Shown: positions 16,927 to 25,424 of the stretch, piece after piece
Layout: every line of letters starts with the position of its first letter
How positions within the stretch are numbered: position 1 is the first letter of the stretch
Made by a program: the position numbers and the translations under genes
From: an uncultured Planctomycetota bacterium
GTDB lineage: Bacteria; Planctomycetota; Brocadiia; CAIUPP01
Assembly (NCBI GenBank): GCA_903901045.1
Contig: CAIUPP010000088.1
Coordinates: 1 to 64,000, forward strand
DNA: 64,000 nt
Direction of reading: 5' to 3'
The notes under the pieces: generated by a model
The model's database searches: none
Told to the model about the DNA's origin: nothing
The model's input: the letters and a program-made list of their open reading frames with translations, nothing else

Positions 16927-18197
16927 GCCCCGAACGGCGCGACCTCTGGCGCGACATTCTCATCCTGTTCCTCGCCGCCCTGGCATTGCGACTGGGGCTG
17001 GCGCTCTCCCTGCCTGCGCACCAACTCGTCGGCGACGAATCGTACTGGTACTACGCCAGGAACCTCGCCGATGGGCAAGGCTTCCAGATGTCGAACCCCT
17101 ATGGCGCGGGGTTGGATATTCCGAAGGTCTACGCGTTCCGCCCCCCCCTCTTCCCGTTCCTTTGGGGAATTGCCCGGCCCGTCATCGGCAACGCTTACTG
17201 GCCGATCCGCTGCACCTTCGCGCTGCTGGGGGCGCTGACGTGCGTGCTGGCGTACCTGGCGGCGCGGGAGATGTTCCGCAGGCGAAGCGTTTCGCTCCTC
17301 GGCGGATTGCTGTGCGCCTTTTACCCGCCGCTGGTCTGGCACAGCGTCAACCTGATGACGGAGCCGCTTTTCATCTTCTTCTCGACGCTCTGCATTTTCG
17401 CGCTCTTCCGCGCGCGCAGCGCCCTTTCCTGGCGCTGGGCCGTCGCGGCGGGACTCGCGGCGGGACTGGGGATACTGACGCGCTCGGTGCTGGTGGGCTT
17501 CCTGCCCTTCATGGCGCTCTGGCTCTGGTGGTGCGCCGGACGCCGGCGACGCGCCGTCGCCCTGGCGGCGGCGTTCTGCACCACGGCCCTGCTGGTCATG
17601 CTCCCCTGGGTCATTCGCAACGCGATCGTGCTCAAGGCGTTCGTCCCCACGACGACCGACGTCGGCCACGGTTCGTACGTGGCAAACAACGAGCATTCCC
17701 TGGGCGACCCGCGCGGGTTCTGGATTCCCGATGACTGGTCCTTCGTGAAGAAGAGCCCCGAGGAGCAACCCGGCGAGGTGGAAGTGAGCCGGCGTCTGAC
17801 GCGCATGGCACGGGAGTTTCTGTGGACGCATCCGGGCACGGCGGCGAGGCTGATGGCGCGGCGGTTCGTCGCGCTCTGGCGCTTCTACCCCCACGGCGAG
17901 TTCGTCGCCAACGAGGAGACTCCGCGCCGCACGGTGATGATCTACGCGCTCTCCTACATCCCCCTCTTCCCTTTCATGCTCCTCGGGTTGTGGCTGGCGC
18001 GCAAACGGGCCGGAGAGGCGCTGCCGGACGTGGCGCTGGTGTATCTGGTGATCTTCCTGACCACCGCCGTTCACGTGGCGGTGCTGGCAATGGTCCGCTA
18101 CCGCGAGCCGCTGATGCCCTTCCTTCTCCCCTTCGCGGCGCTGGGACTGGTTGAGACATTCCAGTTCCTCCGGGAACGCCTCAGGCGAAGCGCTTAA
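16923..18197 (+). CDS. GT39/ArnT-like polytopic glycosyltransferase
   Basis: 424 aa, GTG start overlapping the GT4 stop. An N-terminal TM helix is followed by a periplasmic loop with the acidic pair in VGDESYWYYARNLADGQGF, the catalytic signature of PMT/ArnT-type GT-C enzymes. About ten TM segments follow. Such enzymes use polyprenyl-phosphate sugars on the outer face of the membrane. The overlap with a cytoplasmic GT4 suggests one pathway for decorating a lipid, glycan or protein; the substrate is unknown. Confidence 0.88.
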   Translation: MSPERRDLWRDILILFLAALALRLGLALSLPAHQLVGDESYWYYARNLADGQGFQMSNPYGAGLDIPKVYAFRPPLFPFLWGIARPVIGNAYWPIRCTFALLGALTCVLAYLAAREMFRRRSVSLLGGLLCAFYPPLVWHSVNLMTEPLFIFFSTLCIFALFRARSALSWRWAVAAGLAAGLGILTRSVLVGFLPFMALWLWWCAGRRRRAVALAAAFCTTALLVMLPWVIRNAIVLKAFVPTTTDVGHGSYVANNEHSLGDPRGFWIPDDWSFVKKSPEEQPGEVEVSRRLTRMAREFLWTHPGTAARLMARRFVALWRFYPHGEFVANEETPRRTVMIYALSYIPLFPFMLLGLWLARKRAGEALPDVALVYLVIFLTTAVHVAVLAMVRYREPLMPFLLPFAALGLVETFQFLRERLRRSA

Positions 18198-18204
18198 AAC
18201 AGCG

Positions 18205-18228
18205 CGGGCGCCGGTTGTCCGGCGCCCG
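18205..18228. terminator. Hairpin between convergent genes
   Basis: Perfect 10-bp stem CGGGCGCCGG/CCGGCGCCCG with a TTGT loop, between the 3' ends of the glycosyltransferase gene and the coiled-coil gene. On the minus strand it is followed by GCGCTGTTTT, so it better fits termination of the minus-strand gene. The plus side has no T tract. Confidence 0.5.
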
Positions 18229-18252
18229 TCGGCTGGCGAATCGTGCGGCAGG

Positions 18253-19320
18253 TTATTTCTTCGGCGGCGCCGCGCTCTCCGGGGCCTCTTCAAATTTCTT
18301 CTCGCGCACCACCACATCGCCGGCGACAATCGGGTTCTCGAAGACGGGGCCGATGATGTCGGCGCGGGAGATTTCGGCGTCGATGCGGACGACCTGTATC
18401 TCCCCCTTCGGCACCCTCACCCCTCCCTTGCCCACGGCGACGACGCTGAATTTCTCGCCCATCTGAATCCCCTGGTTCTTGCCCAGGTTGATGTAGACCG
18501 TTTCGCCCACGAGGTTGGCCTTCAGGACGCTCCCCTCAAGGACCGGAATCGGCTTGGGCTTCTTGCGATTGACCTCTTCCTGCAATGCGACGATCTTCTG
18601 CTCGACCAGTTTGGCGCTGTCGGTGAGGTCGGCGATCTGCTTTTTGAAAGCGGCCGCCTCGGCAACGGCGTCGGCGCGGGCCTTCTTCTCCGCCGCGTCG
18701 GCGTTCTGCCAACGCGTCTTGAGGTCGGCCAGTTCATCCGCGTCCTTCTTCCGGAGGTCGGCGATTTCTTTGTTCTTGGCGTCGATGTTTTCTTTCAGCC
18801 GCGCGTCGGCGGCCACTTTCGCTTTTTGCGAGTTGTCGCGCTCCGCTTTGGCGGCATCCAGCGCGGTGTTGGCGTCGGTGAGGCGGCCCTGCAGCGTGCT
18901 GATGTCCAGGCGCAGCCGGTCGAGTTCTTCGCGCAGCGTGGCGGGTTTGGGGGTCAGCTTGGCCAGTTCCGCATCGATATCGGCCGTCGGGGCTTCTCCG
19001 CCGTAGCCGGTGACGGCGACCATCTCGTCATACTTGATTCCCTTGAGCGCGGCGTCGCGGACCTTGCTGAAGAACGTCTGGTCGTAGGCGGGCTCGGTGG
19101 GAGTGGAGGTGGGCGTATACGTGATGGAAAGCGCTTTGCCCAGCGGCTTCTCCAGATTCTCACTGATGGCGCTGTTCATCCGGATGATCGCGCTGCCGCG
19201 CTTGGCAAAGGCGGGGAACAGCACGACATAACCGCCGATGAGGATCAGGCAAAGGACGATGAAGACGATGAGGCCAACGTACCCGGGACCGCTTCGCATC
19301 ACTTTGGCCGTACGCGCCAT
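18253..19320 (-). CDS. Membrane-anchored coiled-coil protein with C-terminal beta domain
   Basis: 355 aa. One TM helix (about 14-38) sits behind a short basic N-terminus. Residues about 125-250 are a heptad-rich coiled coil (LREELDRLRLDISTLQGRL and onward). The C-terminal domain (about 265-340: VYINLGKNQGIQMGEKFSVV, then GEIQVVRIDAEISRADI) looks like a small beta-barrel repeat seen in planctomycete-type envelope proteins. It is probably anchored in the inner membrane and faces the periplasm. Function unknown. A strong candidate promoter lies just upstream. Confidence 0.85.
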   Translation of the reverse strand: MARTAKVMRSGPGYVGLIVFIVLCLILIGGYVVLFPAFAKRGSAIIRMNSAISENLEKPLGKALSITYTPTSTPTEPAYDQTFFSKVRDAALKGIKYDEMVAVTGYGGEAPTADIDAELAKLTPKPATLREELDRLRLDISTLQGRLTDANTALDAAKAERDNSQKAKVAADARLKENIDAKNKEIADLRKKDADELADLKTRWQNADAAEKKARADAVAEAAAFKKQIADLTDSAKLVEQKIVALQEEVNRKKPKPIPVLEGSVLKANLVGETVYINLGKNQGIQMGEKFSVVAVGKGGVRVPKGEIQVVRIDAEISRADIIGPVFENPIVAGDVVVREKKFEEAPESAAPPKK

Positions 19321-19358
19321 GAAAGTCCTCCAATTGCGCTCAGGATAAGAATCGCTGT

Positions 19359-19387
19359 AGTCTAGGCACCCAGAAGGCCCATGTCAA
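19359..19387 (-). promoter_or_regulatory. Candidate sigma-70 promoter for coiled-coil gene
   Basis: Minus strand: TTGACA (19382-19387), 17-bp spacer, TAGACT (19359-19364), about 40 bp upstream of the ATG at 19320. It is among the best promoter-like matches in the window. Confidence 0.6.
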
Positions 19388-19467
19388 GCAGCTTGGATTA
19401 TACAACATCGGAGGGGGTGTTTCCCAGCCATGAAGACGCACTTCAGCACATTTTACAACGTATTCGA

Positions 19468-20103
19468 CTAGAACGACGCCCGGTTCCCAACGGAGCGGAC
19501 TATCCACCAGTACTCGACGTTCCCCCCGCTTCCGAGGATGGGAGATTCCGCCTCCGCCCATGCGCACCCCAGCGGCTTCAGATTCTCGCGCACCTTCGTC
19601 AGCACCGCGGGCAGCAACTCGCGAGGCAGGACGCCGTGGACCAGTTCTCCCCGCTCCGCCTCGTACTGCGGCTTGACCAGCGTGAGGATGGCGCCGCCGG
19701 GCTTGACCAGCTTCAGCGCCACCGGCACGCTCAGCCGCTGCGGCGTCCAGCCTGCGTCAATGACCACAAGGTCCAGGGGCTCCGGGGCGCTCCAGTGCAG
19801 CAGGTTGGTCCGCTCGTGAACAACGACGCGCGGATCCTTCCGCAGCTTCCATTCCAGGATGCCGTAGCCGGTATCCACGGCGTGCACTCGCGCCGCGCCA
19901 TGCTGAAGGAGGCAATCGGTGAAGCCGCCGCGGTGGCAACCCAAGTCGGCGGCGGTCATGCCCGAGGGGTTAAAGTGAAACACGGAGAGGGCGAAATCCA
20001 ATTTCAGCCCTCCCCGTGTCACAAACGGGCACGCCTCATCATGCCGTACGCGGGCGCGCTTCACTGCTATGTCTCTCTCGCTACAGAAGGTCCTGTAACC
20101 CAC
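19468..20103 (-). CDS. TlyA/FtsJ-like rRNA 2'-O-methyltransferase lacking most of the S4 domain
   Basis: 211 aa. The Rossmann methyltransferase part carries FVTRGGLKLDFAL, ADLGCHRGGFTDCLLQHGA (SAM motif I) and VHAVDTGYGILEWKLR, close to the TlyA/YqxC family that 2'-O-methylates 16S/23S rRNA. Canonical TlyA is about 270 aa with an N-terminal S4 RNA-binding domain; here only about 28 residues precede the FVTRGG motif, so the S4 domain is missing or reduced. The catalytic Lys is seen in VKPQYE. The gap upstream is only 33 bp from the next gene. It may need a partner for rRNA binding or act on another RNA. Confidence 0.8.
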   Translation of the reverse strand: MGYRTFCSERDIAVKRARVRHDEACPFVTRGGLKLDFALSVFHFNPSGMTAADLGCHRGGFTDCLLQHGAARVHAVDTGYGILEWKLRKDPRVVVHERTNLLHWSAPEPLDLVVIDAGWTPQRLSVPVALKLVKPGGAILTLVKPQYEAERGELVHGVLPRELLPAVLTKVRENLKPLGCAWAEAESPILGSGGNVEYWWIVRSVGNRASF

Positions 20104-20136
20104 AGGACAACATCATACTATAAGTCCGAGGCATAG

Positions 20137-20919
20137 TCAGCGTTGCATCACGTAGAATGCGTAGCCGTAGTGCTCGTGGTACCGCCGGTAGATGTCAATC
20201 TCCTTCTGAATGAGGTCCAACATCCCCAGCTTCTCCGCTGTCCCGGTGGCGTTCTGCCGCAGGAGAGAAAGCCTCTTTTCCAACGGAGCGATGTATTTGT
20301 CTCGCCAGGCCGACTCCGGCAGCAGGAAATGGTCCAGATGCTTGTAGCCATTCTCCAAGAATGCCGACAAGGTGCCCGAAACGTCCATCATCTCCGGGCA
20401 CATTTCCGTAAAGAACTGCCTGCACTCCGCCGGCGGTTCCGGATTGAACCAGCAGAGTTCCGTGACAGCCATAACTCCGCCGGGCGCCAGCCAGCGGTGG
20501 CAGGCGGCAAGCGCTTTGCGGAAGCCCATGCAGAAGAGGGCCCCCTCCGACCAGACGAGATCGAACGCCCCTTCCTCCGCCTCAAGCGCCGCCATGTCGC
20601 TCAGGCAAGGGGTGATCTTTCCCGCCACGCCTTCGGCCTCGGCGCGCCGGAACATCTCGTCCAGGTAAGGTTGGTAGACATCAACCGCCAGAATCGTCCC
20701 GTCAATCCGCTTCGCCAGTTGGATCGTCTGAGCGCCGTTGCCGCAGCCGAGGTCCAACACCCTCGCCCCGCCCTTGCGCAATAGAGCCTTTTTCAGAAAG
20801 GGCGTCGCCCGCGCCACGTCCAACGCCTTGACCGTTGAAGCGTCCTCTCCGGGGCCAAGACGAGGCATGGAGGGATCGAATATCTCATGAAGGGACTGCA
20901 TTTGTTCTTCTTCGTGCAC
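20137..20919 (-). CDS. Class I SAM-dependent methyltransferase
   Basis: 260 aa. SAM motif I is VLDLGCGNGAQTIQLA (about 54-69), followed by ILAVDVYQPYLDEM and the post-motif WSEGALFCMGF. The substrate is not evident; the fold resembles small-molecule methyltransferases of the Methyltransf_25/11 type. GTG at 20919 is preferred over the ATG six codons later because AGGAGA lies 8 nt upstream of the GTG. It is separated from rpoB by a hairpin and about 240 bp without a gene. Confidence 0.85.
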   Translation of the reverse strand: MHEEEQMQSLHEIFDPSMPRLGPGEDASTVKALDVARATPFLKKALLRKGGARVLDLGCGNGAQTIQLAKRIDGTILAVDVYQPYLDEMFRRAEAEGVAGKITPCLSDMAALEAEEGAFDLVWSEGALFCMGFRKALAACHRWLAPGGVMAVTELCWFNPEPPAECRQFFTEMCPEMMDVSGTLSAFLENGYKHLDHFLLPESAWRDKYIAPLEKRLSLLRQNATGTAEKLGMLDLIQKEIDIYRRYHEHYGYAFYVMQR

Positions 20920-21150
20920 GACTCTTATCTCCTATGGGCGCGGGCGGGATTTCTTCCGCGCTCCGCGCATAATATGGGAATTCATGAATTGCGATGTTGG
21001 GGGGAGAAGCCGCACCGACGCCCCGGCGTTCGGCGCGGATCGCGCCAACGCGCAAGCGTCTCTTCCAGCAACGGGCGGCTTCTATATCAGACAGTGGTCA
21101 TATGGACGTAATGGTAACGAAGAATGGTCGAAGCGTCAAGGCAAAAAAAT

Positions 21151-21189
21151 GGGGACACAAAACTTTCCCGCGGAAAGTATTGTGTCCCC
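21151..21189 (-). terminator. REP-like palindrome acting as candidate rpoB terminator
   Basis: Arms GGGGACACAAAACTTTCC (21151-21168) and its near-perfect complement (21172-21189; one mismatch) close on a CGC loop, giving an 18-bp stem 24 nt after the rpoB stop. On the minus strand the hairpin is followed by ATTTTTTT, so it has the form of a Rho-independent terminator. The arm sequence is related to the GGGGACATAATACT palindrome at 61930-61980, so this is probably a mobile palindromic repeat co-opted as the terminator. The rest of 20920-21213 holds no gene. Confidence 0.7.
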
Positions 21190-21213
21190 AGATTCACTCA
21201 GCCAACTCACGTC

Positions 21214-24200
21214 CTACGGAAGCTCTTTCCGGCGCTGCATCTCCAGCTTCAGGCCGAGGCCGCGGACTTCGTTCATCAGCACCTCGAAGGAAACCGGGGT
21301 GCCCGCTTCAAGGACGTTGCTGCCCTTGACCATGGACTCATAAATCTTCGCGCGGCCCTCGATGTCGTCGCTCTTGACGGTGAGCAGTTCCTGCAGGGCA
21401 TAGGCGGCGCCGTACGCCTCCATGGCCCACACTTCCATTTCGCCGAAGCGCTGACCGCCGGAACGCGCCTTGCCGCCGAGCGGCTGCTGCGTGACGAGCG
21501 AGTACGGCCCCGTCGCGCGCGCGTGGACCTTGTCGTCCACCAGGTGGTCCAGCTTCATCATGTACAGGTAGCCCACGGTGACCTTCTGCTCGAAGGGCTC
21601 GCCGGTGCGGCCGTCGTACAGTTGCGCCTTGCCATCCTCGGGCAGCCCCGCTTCATGCAGGGTGTTGCGGATATCCTCCTCGTTGGCCCCGTTGAAGACC
21701 GGGGTGACGACGCGGAAGCCCAGCGTCCTGGCGGCCCAGGCCAGGTGCGTTTCGAGGATCTGCCCGACGTTCATGCGGCTGGGTACGCCCAGCGGATTGA
21801 GCACCACCTGCACCGGGGTGCCGTCGGCCTGGTAAGGCATGTCCTCCACCGGCAGGATGCGGGCGATGACGCCCTTGTTCCCGTGGCGGCCGGCCATCTT
21901 GTCACCCACCGACAGGGTGCGCTTGGTGCAGACGTAGACCTTGACCATTCCCAGCACGCCGCTGGGGAGCAGGTCGTCGGCCTGGGAGGGGTCGATCCCC
22001 AGCGCGTCGCGCTCATCCTTGAGGTGGTCGAGCTGCTTGCGGGCGTCTTCGGAAATCTTGAGAACTTTTTCGCGCGTGGCGGCCGTCGGGGCGGCCACTT
22101 CGGAGGCGTCGAACTGCTCCTCGTACTGGAGCACTTCGCGAACGGTCGCGTGAGAGCGCAGAGAAAGGTCCTGGCCGGTATCGGCGTGGCGCAGCTTGTT
22201 GCCGGCGGTCTTCGTGATCTCGGCGAGCAGGTCGCGAATGATCTGAGCCATCTGCCGTTCGAGTTTGTCCACCTGCTTCTTGCGGGCGGCGGCGGCTTCG
22301 TGCTGGCTCTTGGAGGCGGCTCCCTTGCGGCTGAACTTCTCGGTGGCGATGATGACGCCTTCCAGGCCCGCGGGGGCTTCGAGCGATTCGTTCTTCACGT
22401 CTTCGCTGGCCTGCCCGAAGATGGCGATGAGCAGCTTCTCTTCCGGGGTCAGTTCGGTCTTGGACTTCGGGGAGACCTTGCCCACGAGGATGTCCCCCGG
22501 GCGGACGTGCGTGCCGACGCGGACGATGCCTTCATCATCCAGGTTGGCCAGCGCGCGCTGCGGGACGTTCGGAATATCGCGGGTGAACTCCTCCTTGCCC
22601 AGCTTCGTCTCGCGGCATTCGATTTCGAATTCCTGGATGTGCAGCGAGGTGAACTTGTCCTGCTGGACGAGCTCCTCGCTGATCAGGATGGCGTCTTCGA
22701 AGTTGTAACCGTCCCAGGGCATGAAGGCCACCAGGATGTTGCGGCCCAGAGCGAGCTCGCCCTGGGCCGTCCCGGCGCCGTCGGCGATGATATCCCCCTT
22801 CTTCACTTTCTGCCCCAGCTTGACGATCGGCCGCTGGTTCAGGCAGGTCTTCTCGTTAAGGCCCATGAACTTCTTGAGCCGGTACAGCTTCTCGGCGATG
22901 ACGATCTTCCCCGCGTCCACGTCGGTCACTACGCCGCTTTCTTCGCAGCGCACGACCATGCTGGAGTCGCGGGTGACTTCCGGCTCCATGCCGGTGCTGA
23001 TGATGGCGGCCTCGGTGACCAGAAGCGGGACGGCCTGCTTCTGCATGTTGGAGCCCATCAGCGCGCGGTTGGCGTCGTTGTGTTCGAGGAACGGGATGAG
23101 GCTGGCCGAGACGCCCAGCAACTGGTTGGGCGCCACGTCGGCAAACTCGACGATCTTCGGGTCGGCTTCCTGGAAGTCGCCGTTGCGGCGGGCAATGACG
23201 CTGGCATCGACGATCTTGCCGCTGCGCGCGAGGCGCAGGTCGGCCGGGCCCATCCAGCGGTCGATTTCCTCATCGGCGCGCAGGCTGACCACGTCGTCGG
23301 TGATCACGCCACCCTTGACGCGGCGGTACGGCGTGACGATGAAGCCGTAGTCATCCACGCCGGCATAGATGCCCAGCGAGGTGATCAAGCCGATGTTGGC
23401 GCCTTCAGGCGTCTCAATCGGGCAGATGCGGCCGTAGTGGCTGATGTGCACGTCGCGCACTTCGAAGCCGGCGCGCTTGCGGTTCAAGCCGCCTGGGCCG
23501 AGGGCCGACAGCTTGCGTTCGTGCGTCAACTGGTGCAGCGGGTTGGTCTGCTCGACCACCTGCGACAGTTCGCTGCGCCCGAAGAAGAACTCGATGGCGG
23601 CGGAGATGGTCTTCGAGTTGACCAGCATCCGCGGGGTGAGGTCCCCGATTTCGCCCATGCCCATGCGTTCCTGCACGGTGCGCCGAAGCTTGAGGAACCC
23701 CTTGCGCAACTCGTCGCCGGCCAGTTCGTCGATGGTGCGCAGGCGGCGGTTGCCGAGGTGGTCGATATCATCCACGTGCCCTTCGTTGCGGCGCAGGCGC
23801 AGGATGTAGCGCACGCTGTTGACGATGTCGAGCGCATCGAGCATCATCCGGTCCGCGGAGACGTTCTGGTCGAACTTGCGGTTCAGGCGGAAGCGCCCCA
23901 CCGAGCCGAGGCGATACCTCTCGGGATCCAGGAAGCGCTCCTGGAAAAGTTCCTTGGCGCGGTCGAGGCTGGGCGGGTTGCCCGGGCGCAGGCGGCTGTA
24001 AATCTGCAGCAGCGCCTCCTCGTGCGTTTTGGCGGTGTCCTCGTTCAGGGTGTTGAGCATCAGCGCGTCGTCCATCTTGGTGATGAGGCGAATGCGCTTG
24101 CGGTCCAGCGCGATGATACGCGGGATGAGGTCGTCGGTGATCTGCTGCCCGGCCGTGACGACCAGCTCGCCGGTCGTGCGGTCCACGACGTCTTCGGCGC

Positions 24201-24891
24201 TGTAGCGATGGCGCAGTTTGCTGCCGCCTCGCTGGGGGATTTCCTCGAACTCCGTTTCGTAGAAGAGCTTGATGATGTCCGCGTTGGTGTTGTACTCGGC
24301 GGACATGGCGCGGATGAAGCAGGTGATCGGGAAGCGGCCGCTCTGGTCCACGCGGATGTAGAGGACGTCTTTGCGGCTGACGTCCACTTCGATCCAGCTT
24401 CCGCGCTCCGGGATGATGCGGCAGGAGTGCAGGCGCTTTTCGGTGGTGCGGGTGTCTTCCTGGAAGTCCACGCCGGGGCTGCGGTGCAACTGCGCGACGA
24501 TCACGCGGTGCGCGCCGTTGACGATGAATTCTCCGCCGCCCAGCATGATGGGGACGTCCCCGAGGTACACGTCTTCCTGAATGGATCCTTCCGGCTTGAC
24601 GATGCGCAGGCGGGCGCGCAGCGGACGCCCGTAGGTCAGCCGCAGCCGGCGGCAGTCCTCGGGGCTGTAGCGCGGCCGGCCCAACTCGTAGCAGATGTAG
24701 TCGAGCGAAAGCTTCCCGTCGTAGCTTTTGATCGGGAACATTTCGCGGAAGAGCGCTTCCAGGCCGACGTTCTTCCGGCTCTTGGCCGCGGCCGATTCCT
24801 GGAGGAACCGGGCGTAAGAGCGCGTCTGAACTTCGACGAGGTTCGGCACGGGGACAATATTCTTCGTGCGAGAGAAATCGCGAGTCTGCAT
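21214..24891 (-). CDS. rpoB: DNA-directed RNA polymerase subunit beta, relocated
   Basis: 1225 aa, full length. The beta subunit forms one pincer and part of the active site of RNA polymerase. The rifampicin region (23513-23590) reads SELSQVVEQTNPL then ALGPGGLNRKRAGFEVRD; KMAGRHGNKG, the active-site motif, and the C-terminal GKARSGGQRFGEMEVWA are intact. GAGGAG lies 8 nt before the ATG. Its position is abnormal: it follows rplQ, not rplL, and rpoC is about 19 kb upstream in the same cluster. Repeat words flank it on both sides. Only one rpoB is in the window and it shows no sign of decay. Confidence 0.97.
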   Translation of the reverse strand: MQTRDFSRTKNIVPVPNLVEVQTRSYARFLQESAAAKSRKNVGLEALFREMFPIKSYDGKLSLDYICYELGRPRYSPEDCRRLRLTYGRPLRARLRIVKPEGSIQEDVYLGDVPIMLGGGEFIVNGAHRVIVAQLHRSPGVDFQEDTRTTEKRLHSCRIIPERGSWIEVDVSRKDVLYIRVDQSGRFPITCFIRAMSAEYNTNADIIKLFYETEFEEIPQRGGSKLRHRYSAEDVVDRTTGELVVTAGQQITDDLIPRIIALDRKRIRLITKMDDALMLNTLNEDTAKTHEEALLQIYSRLRPGNPPSLDRAKELFQERFLDPERYRLGSVGRFRLNRKFDQNVSADRMMLDALDIVNSVRYILRLRRNEGHVDDIDHLGNRRLRTIDELAGDELRKGFLKLRRTVQERMGMGEIGDLTPRMLVNSKTISAAIEFFFGRSELSQVVEQTNPLHQLTHERKLSALGPGGLNRKRAGFEVRDVHISHYGRICPIETPEGANIGLITSLGIYAGVDDYGFIVTPYRRVKGGVITDDVVSLRADEEIDRWMGPADLRLARSGKIVDASVIARRNGDFQEADPKIVEFADVAPNQLLGVSASLIPFLEHNDANRALMGSNMQKQAVPLLVTEAAIISTGMEPEVTRDSSMVVRCEESGVVTDVDAGKIVIAEKLYRLKKFMGLNEKTCLNQRPIVKLGQKVKKGDIIADGAGTAQGELALGRNILVAFMPWDGYNFEDAILISEELVQQDKFTSLHIQEFEIECRETKLGKEEFTRDIPNVPQRALANLDDEGIVRVGTHVRPGDILVGKVSPKSKTELTPEEKLLIAIFGQASEDVKNESLEAPAGLEGVIIATEKFSRKGAASKSQHEAAAARKKQVDKLERQMAQIIRDLLAEITKTAGNKLRHADTGQDLSLRSHATVREVLQYEEQFDASEVAAPTAATREKVLKISEDARKQLDHLKDERDALGIDPSQADDLLPSGVLGMVKVYVCTKRTLSVGDKMAGRHGNKGVIARILPVEDMPYQADGTPVQVVLNPLGVPSRMNVGQILETHLAWAARTLGFRVVTPVFNGANEEDIRNTLHEAGLPEDGKAQLYDGRTGEPFEQKVTVGYLYMMKLDHLVDDKVHARATGPYSLVTQQPLGGKARSGGQRFGEMEVWAMEAYGAAYALQELLTVKSDDIEGRAKIYESMVKGSNVLEAGTPVSFEVLMNEVRGLGLKLEMQRRKELP

Positions 24892-24927
24892 CCGATTGGC
24901 TCCTCATAACGTCAAATGGGGACGGAC

Positions 24928-24954
24928 CAATGGGCAATCCCCGCTTGCCCATTG
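24928..24954. repeat. Inverted repeat between rplQ and rpoB
   Basis: CAATGGGCAA (24928-24937) and its exact complement TTGCCCATTG (24945-24954) flank a 7-nt spacer, followed by a further TGCCCAT. The same word bounds the inverted repeat in the rplL-rpoC gap (47880-47994). A second weak hairpin (arms 24977-24984 and 25004-25011, GGCGCATG) sits just after the rplQ stop. Neither has a T tract on the minus strand, so read-through from rplQ to rpoB is plausible. Confidence 0.6.
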
Positions 24955-25017
24955 CCCATCAACTTCGTTCCGCTCCGGCGCATGACACCGCCGTGAGAGC
25001 GTGCATGCGCCCGATCG

Positions 25018-25422
25018 TCAGCCGGCCTTTTCCGCCGTCGCCGGTTCCGCCACCTTGGCCTCGCCCACGAGTTCCATGATGACCTGAGGAGCATTGTCCC
25101 CCAGGCGGTTCTCGCTGCTGGCCAAGCGCAGGATGCGCACGTACCCGCCCGGACGGTCCTTGTACTGAGGAGCGATCTCCTTGAAGAGCCGTCGCGCGAT
25201 GAACTTGTCGTCCAGCATGGAGAGAACCAAACGGAAGTTGGTGAGGCTCCCCTCGCGAGCCAGCGTAATCAGCTTCTCGGCGAAGCTGCGGCACTCTTTA
25301 GCCTTGGCCGGGGTGGTGCGAATGCGCCCCAGCAGGAAGAGGTTGCTGACCAGATTGCGGCGCATCGCTTCGCGATGGGCCGAGGTGCGCTTGAGATGAC
25401 GTCCACGCCTGCGGTGCCGCAT
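25018..25422 (-). CDS. rplQ: 50S ribosomal protein L17
   Basis: 134 aa. L17 lines the large subunit near the exit tunnel. The start RHRRRGRHLKRTSAHREAM and the segment LITLAREGSL are diagnostic. A short Glu/Ala-rich tail follows residue about 115. It normally ends the alpha operon; here rpoB follows after 126 bp. The gap to rpoA is 2 bp. Confidence 0.96.
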   Translation of the reverse strand: MRHRRRGRHLKRTSAHREAMRRNLVSNLFLLGRIRTTPAKAKECRSFAEKLITLAREGSLTNFRLVLSMLDDKFIARRLFKEIAPQYKDRPGGYVRILRLASSENRLGDNAPQVIMELVGEAKVAEPATAEKAG

Positions 25423-25424
25423 TA

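Noticed and set aside
20920..21120. Short plus-strand open frames upstream of the methyltransferase
   Set aside because: No ribosome sites, low-complexity Arg-rich content, and overlap with the leader of the minus-strand gene.
21124..24909. 1261-codon open frame on the plus strand opposite rpoB
   Set aside because: It mirrors rpoB in a GC-rich genome; it has no ribosome site or recognisable domain, and the rpoB frame is unmistakable.
24977..25011. Terminator after rplQ
   Set aside because: The 8-bp hairpin has a 19-nt loop and no T tract on the minus strand, so it is unlikely to stop transcription before rpoB.
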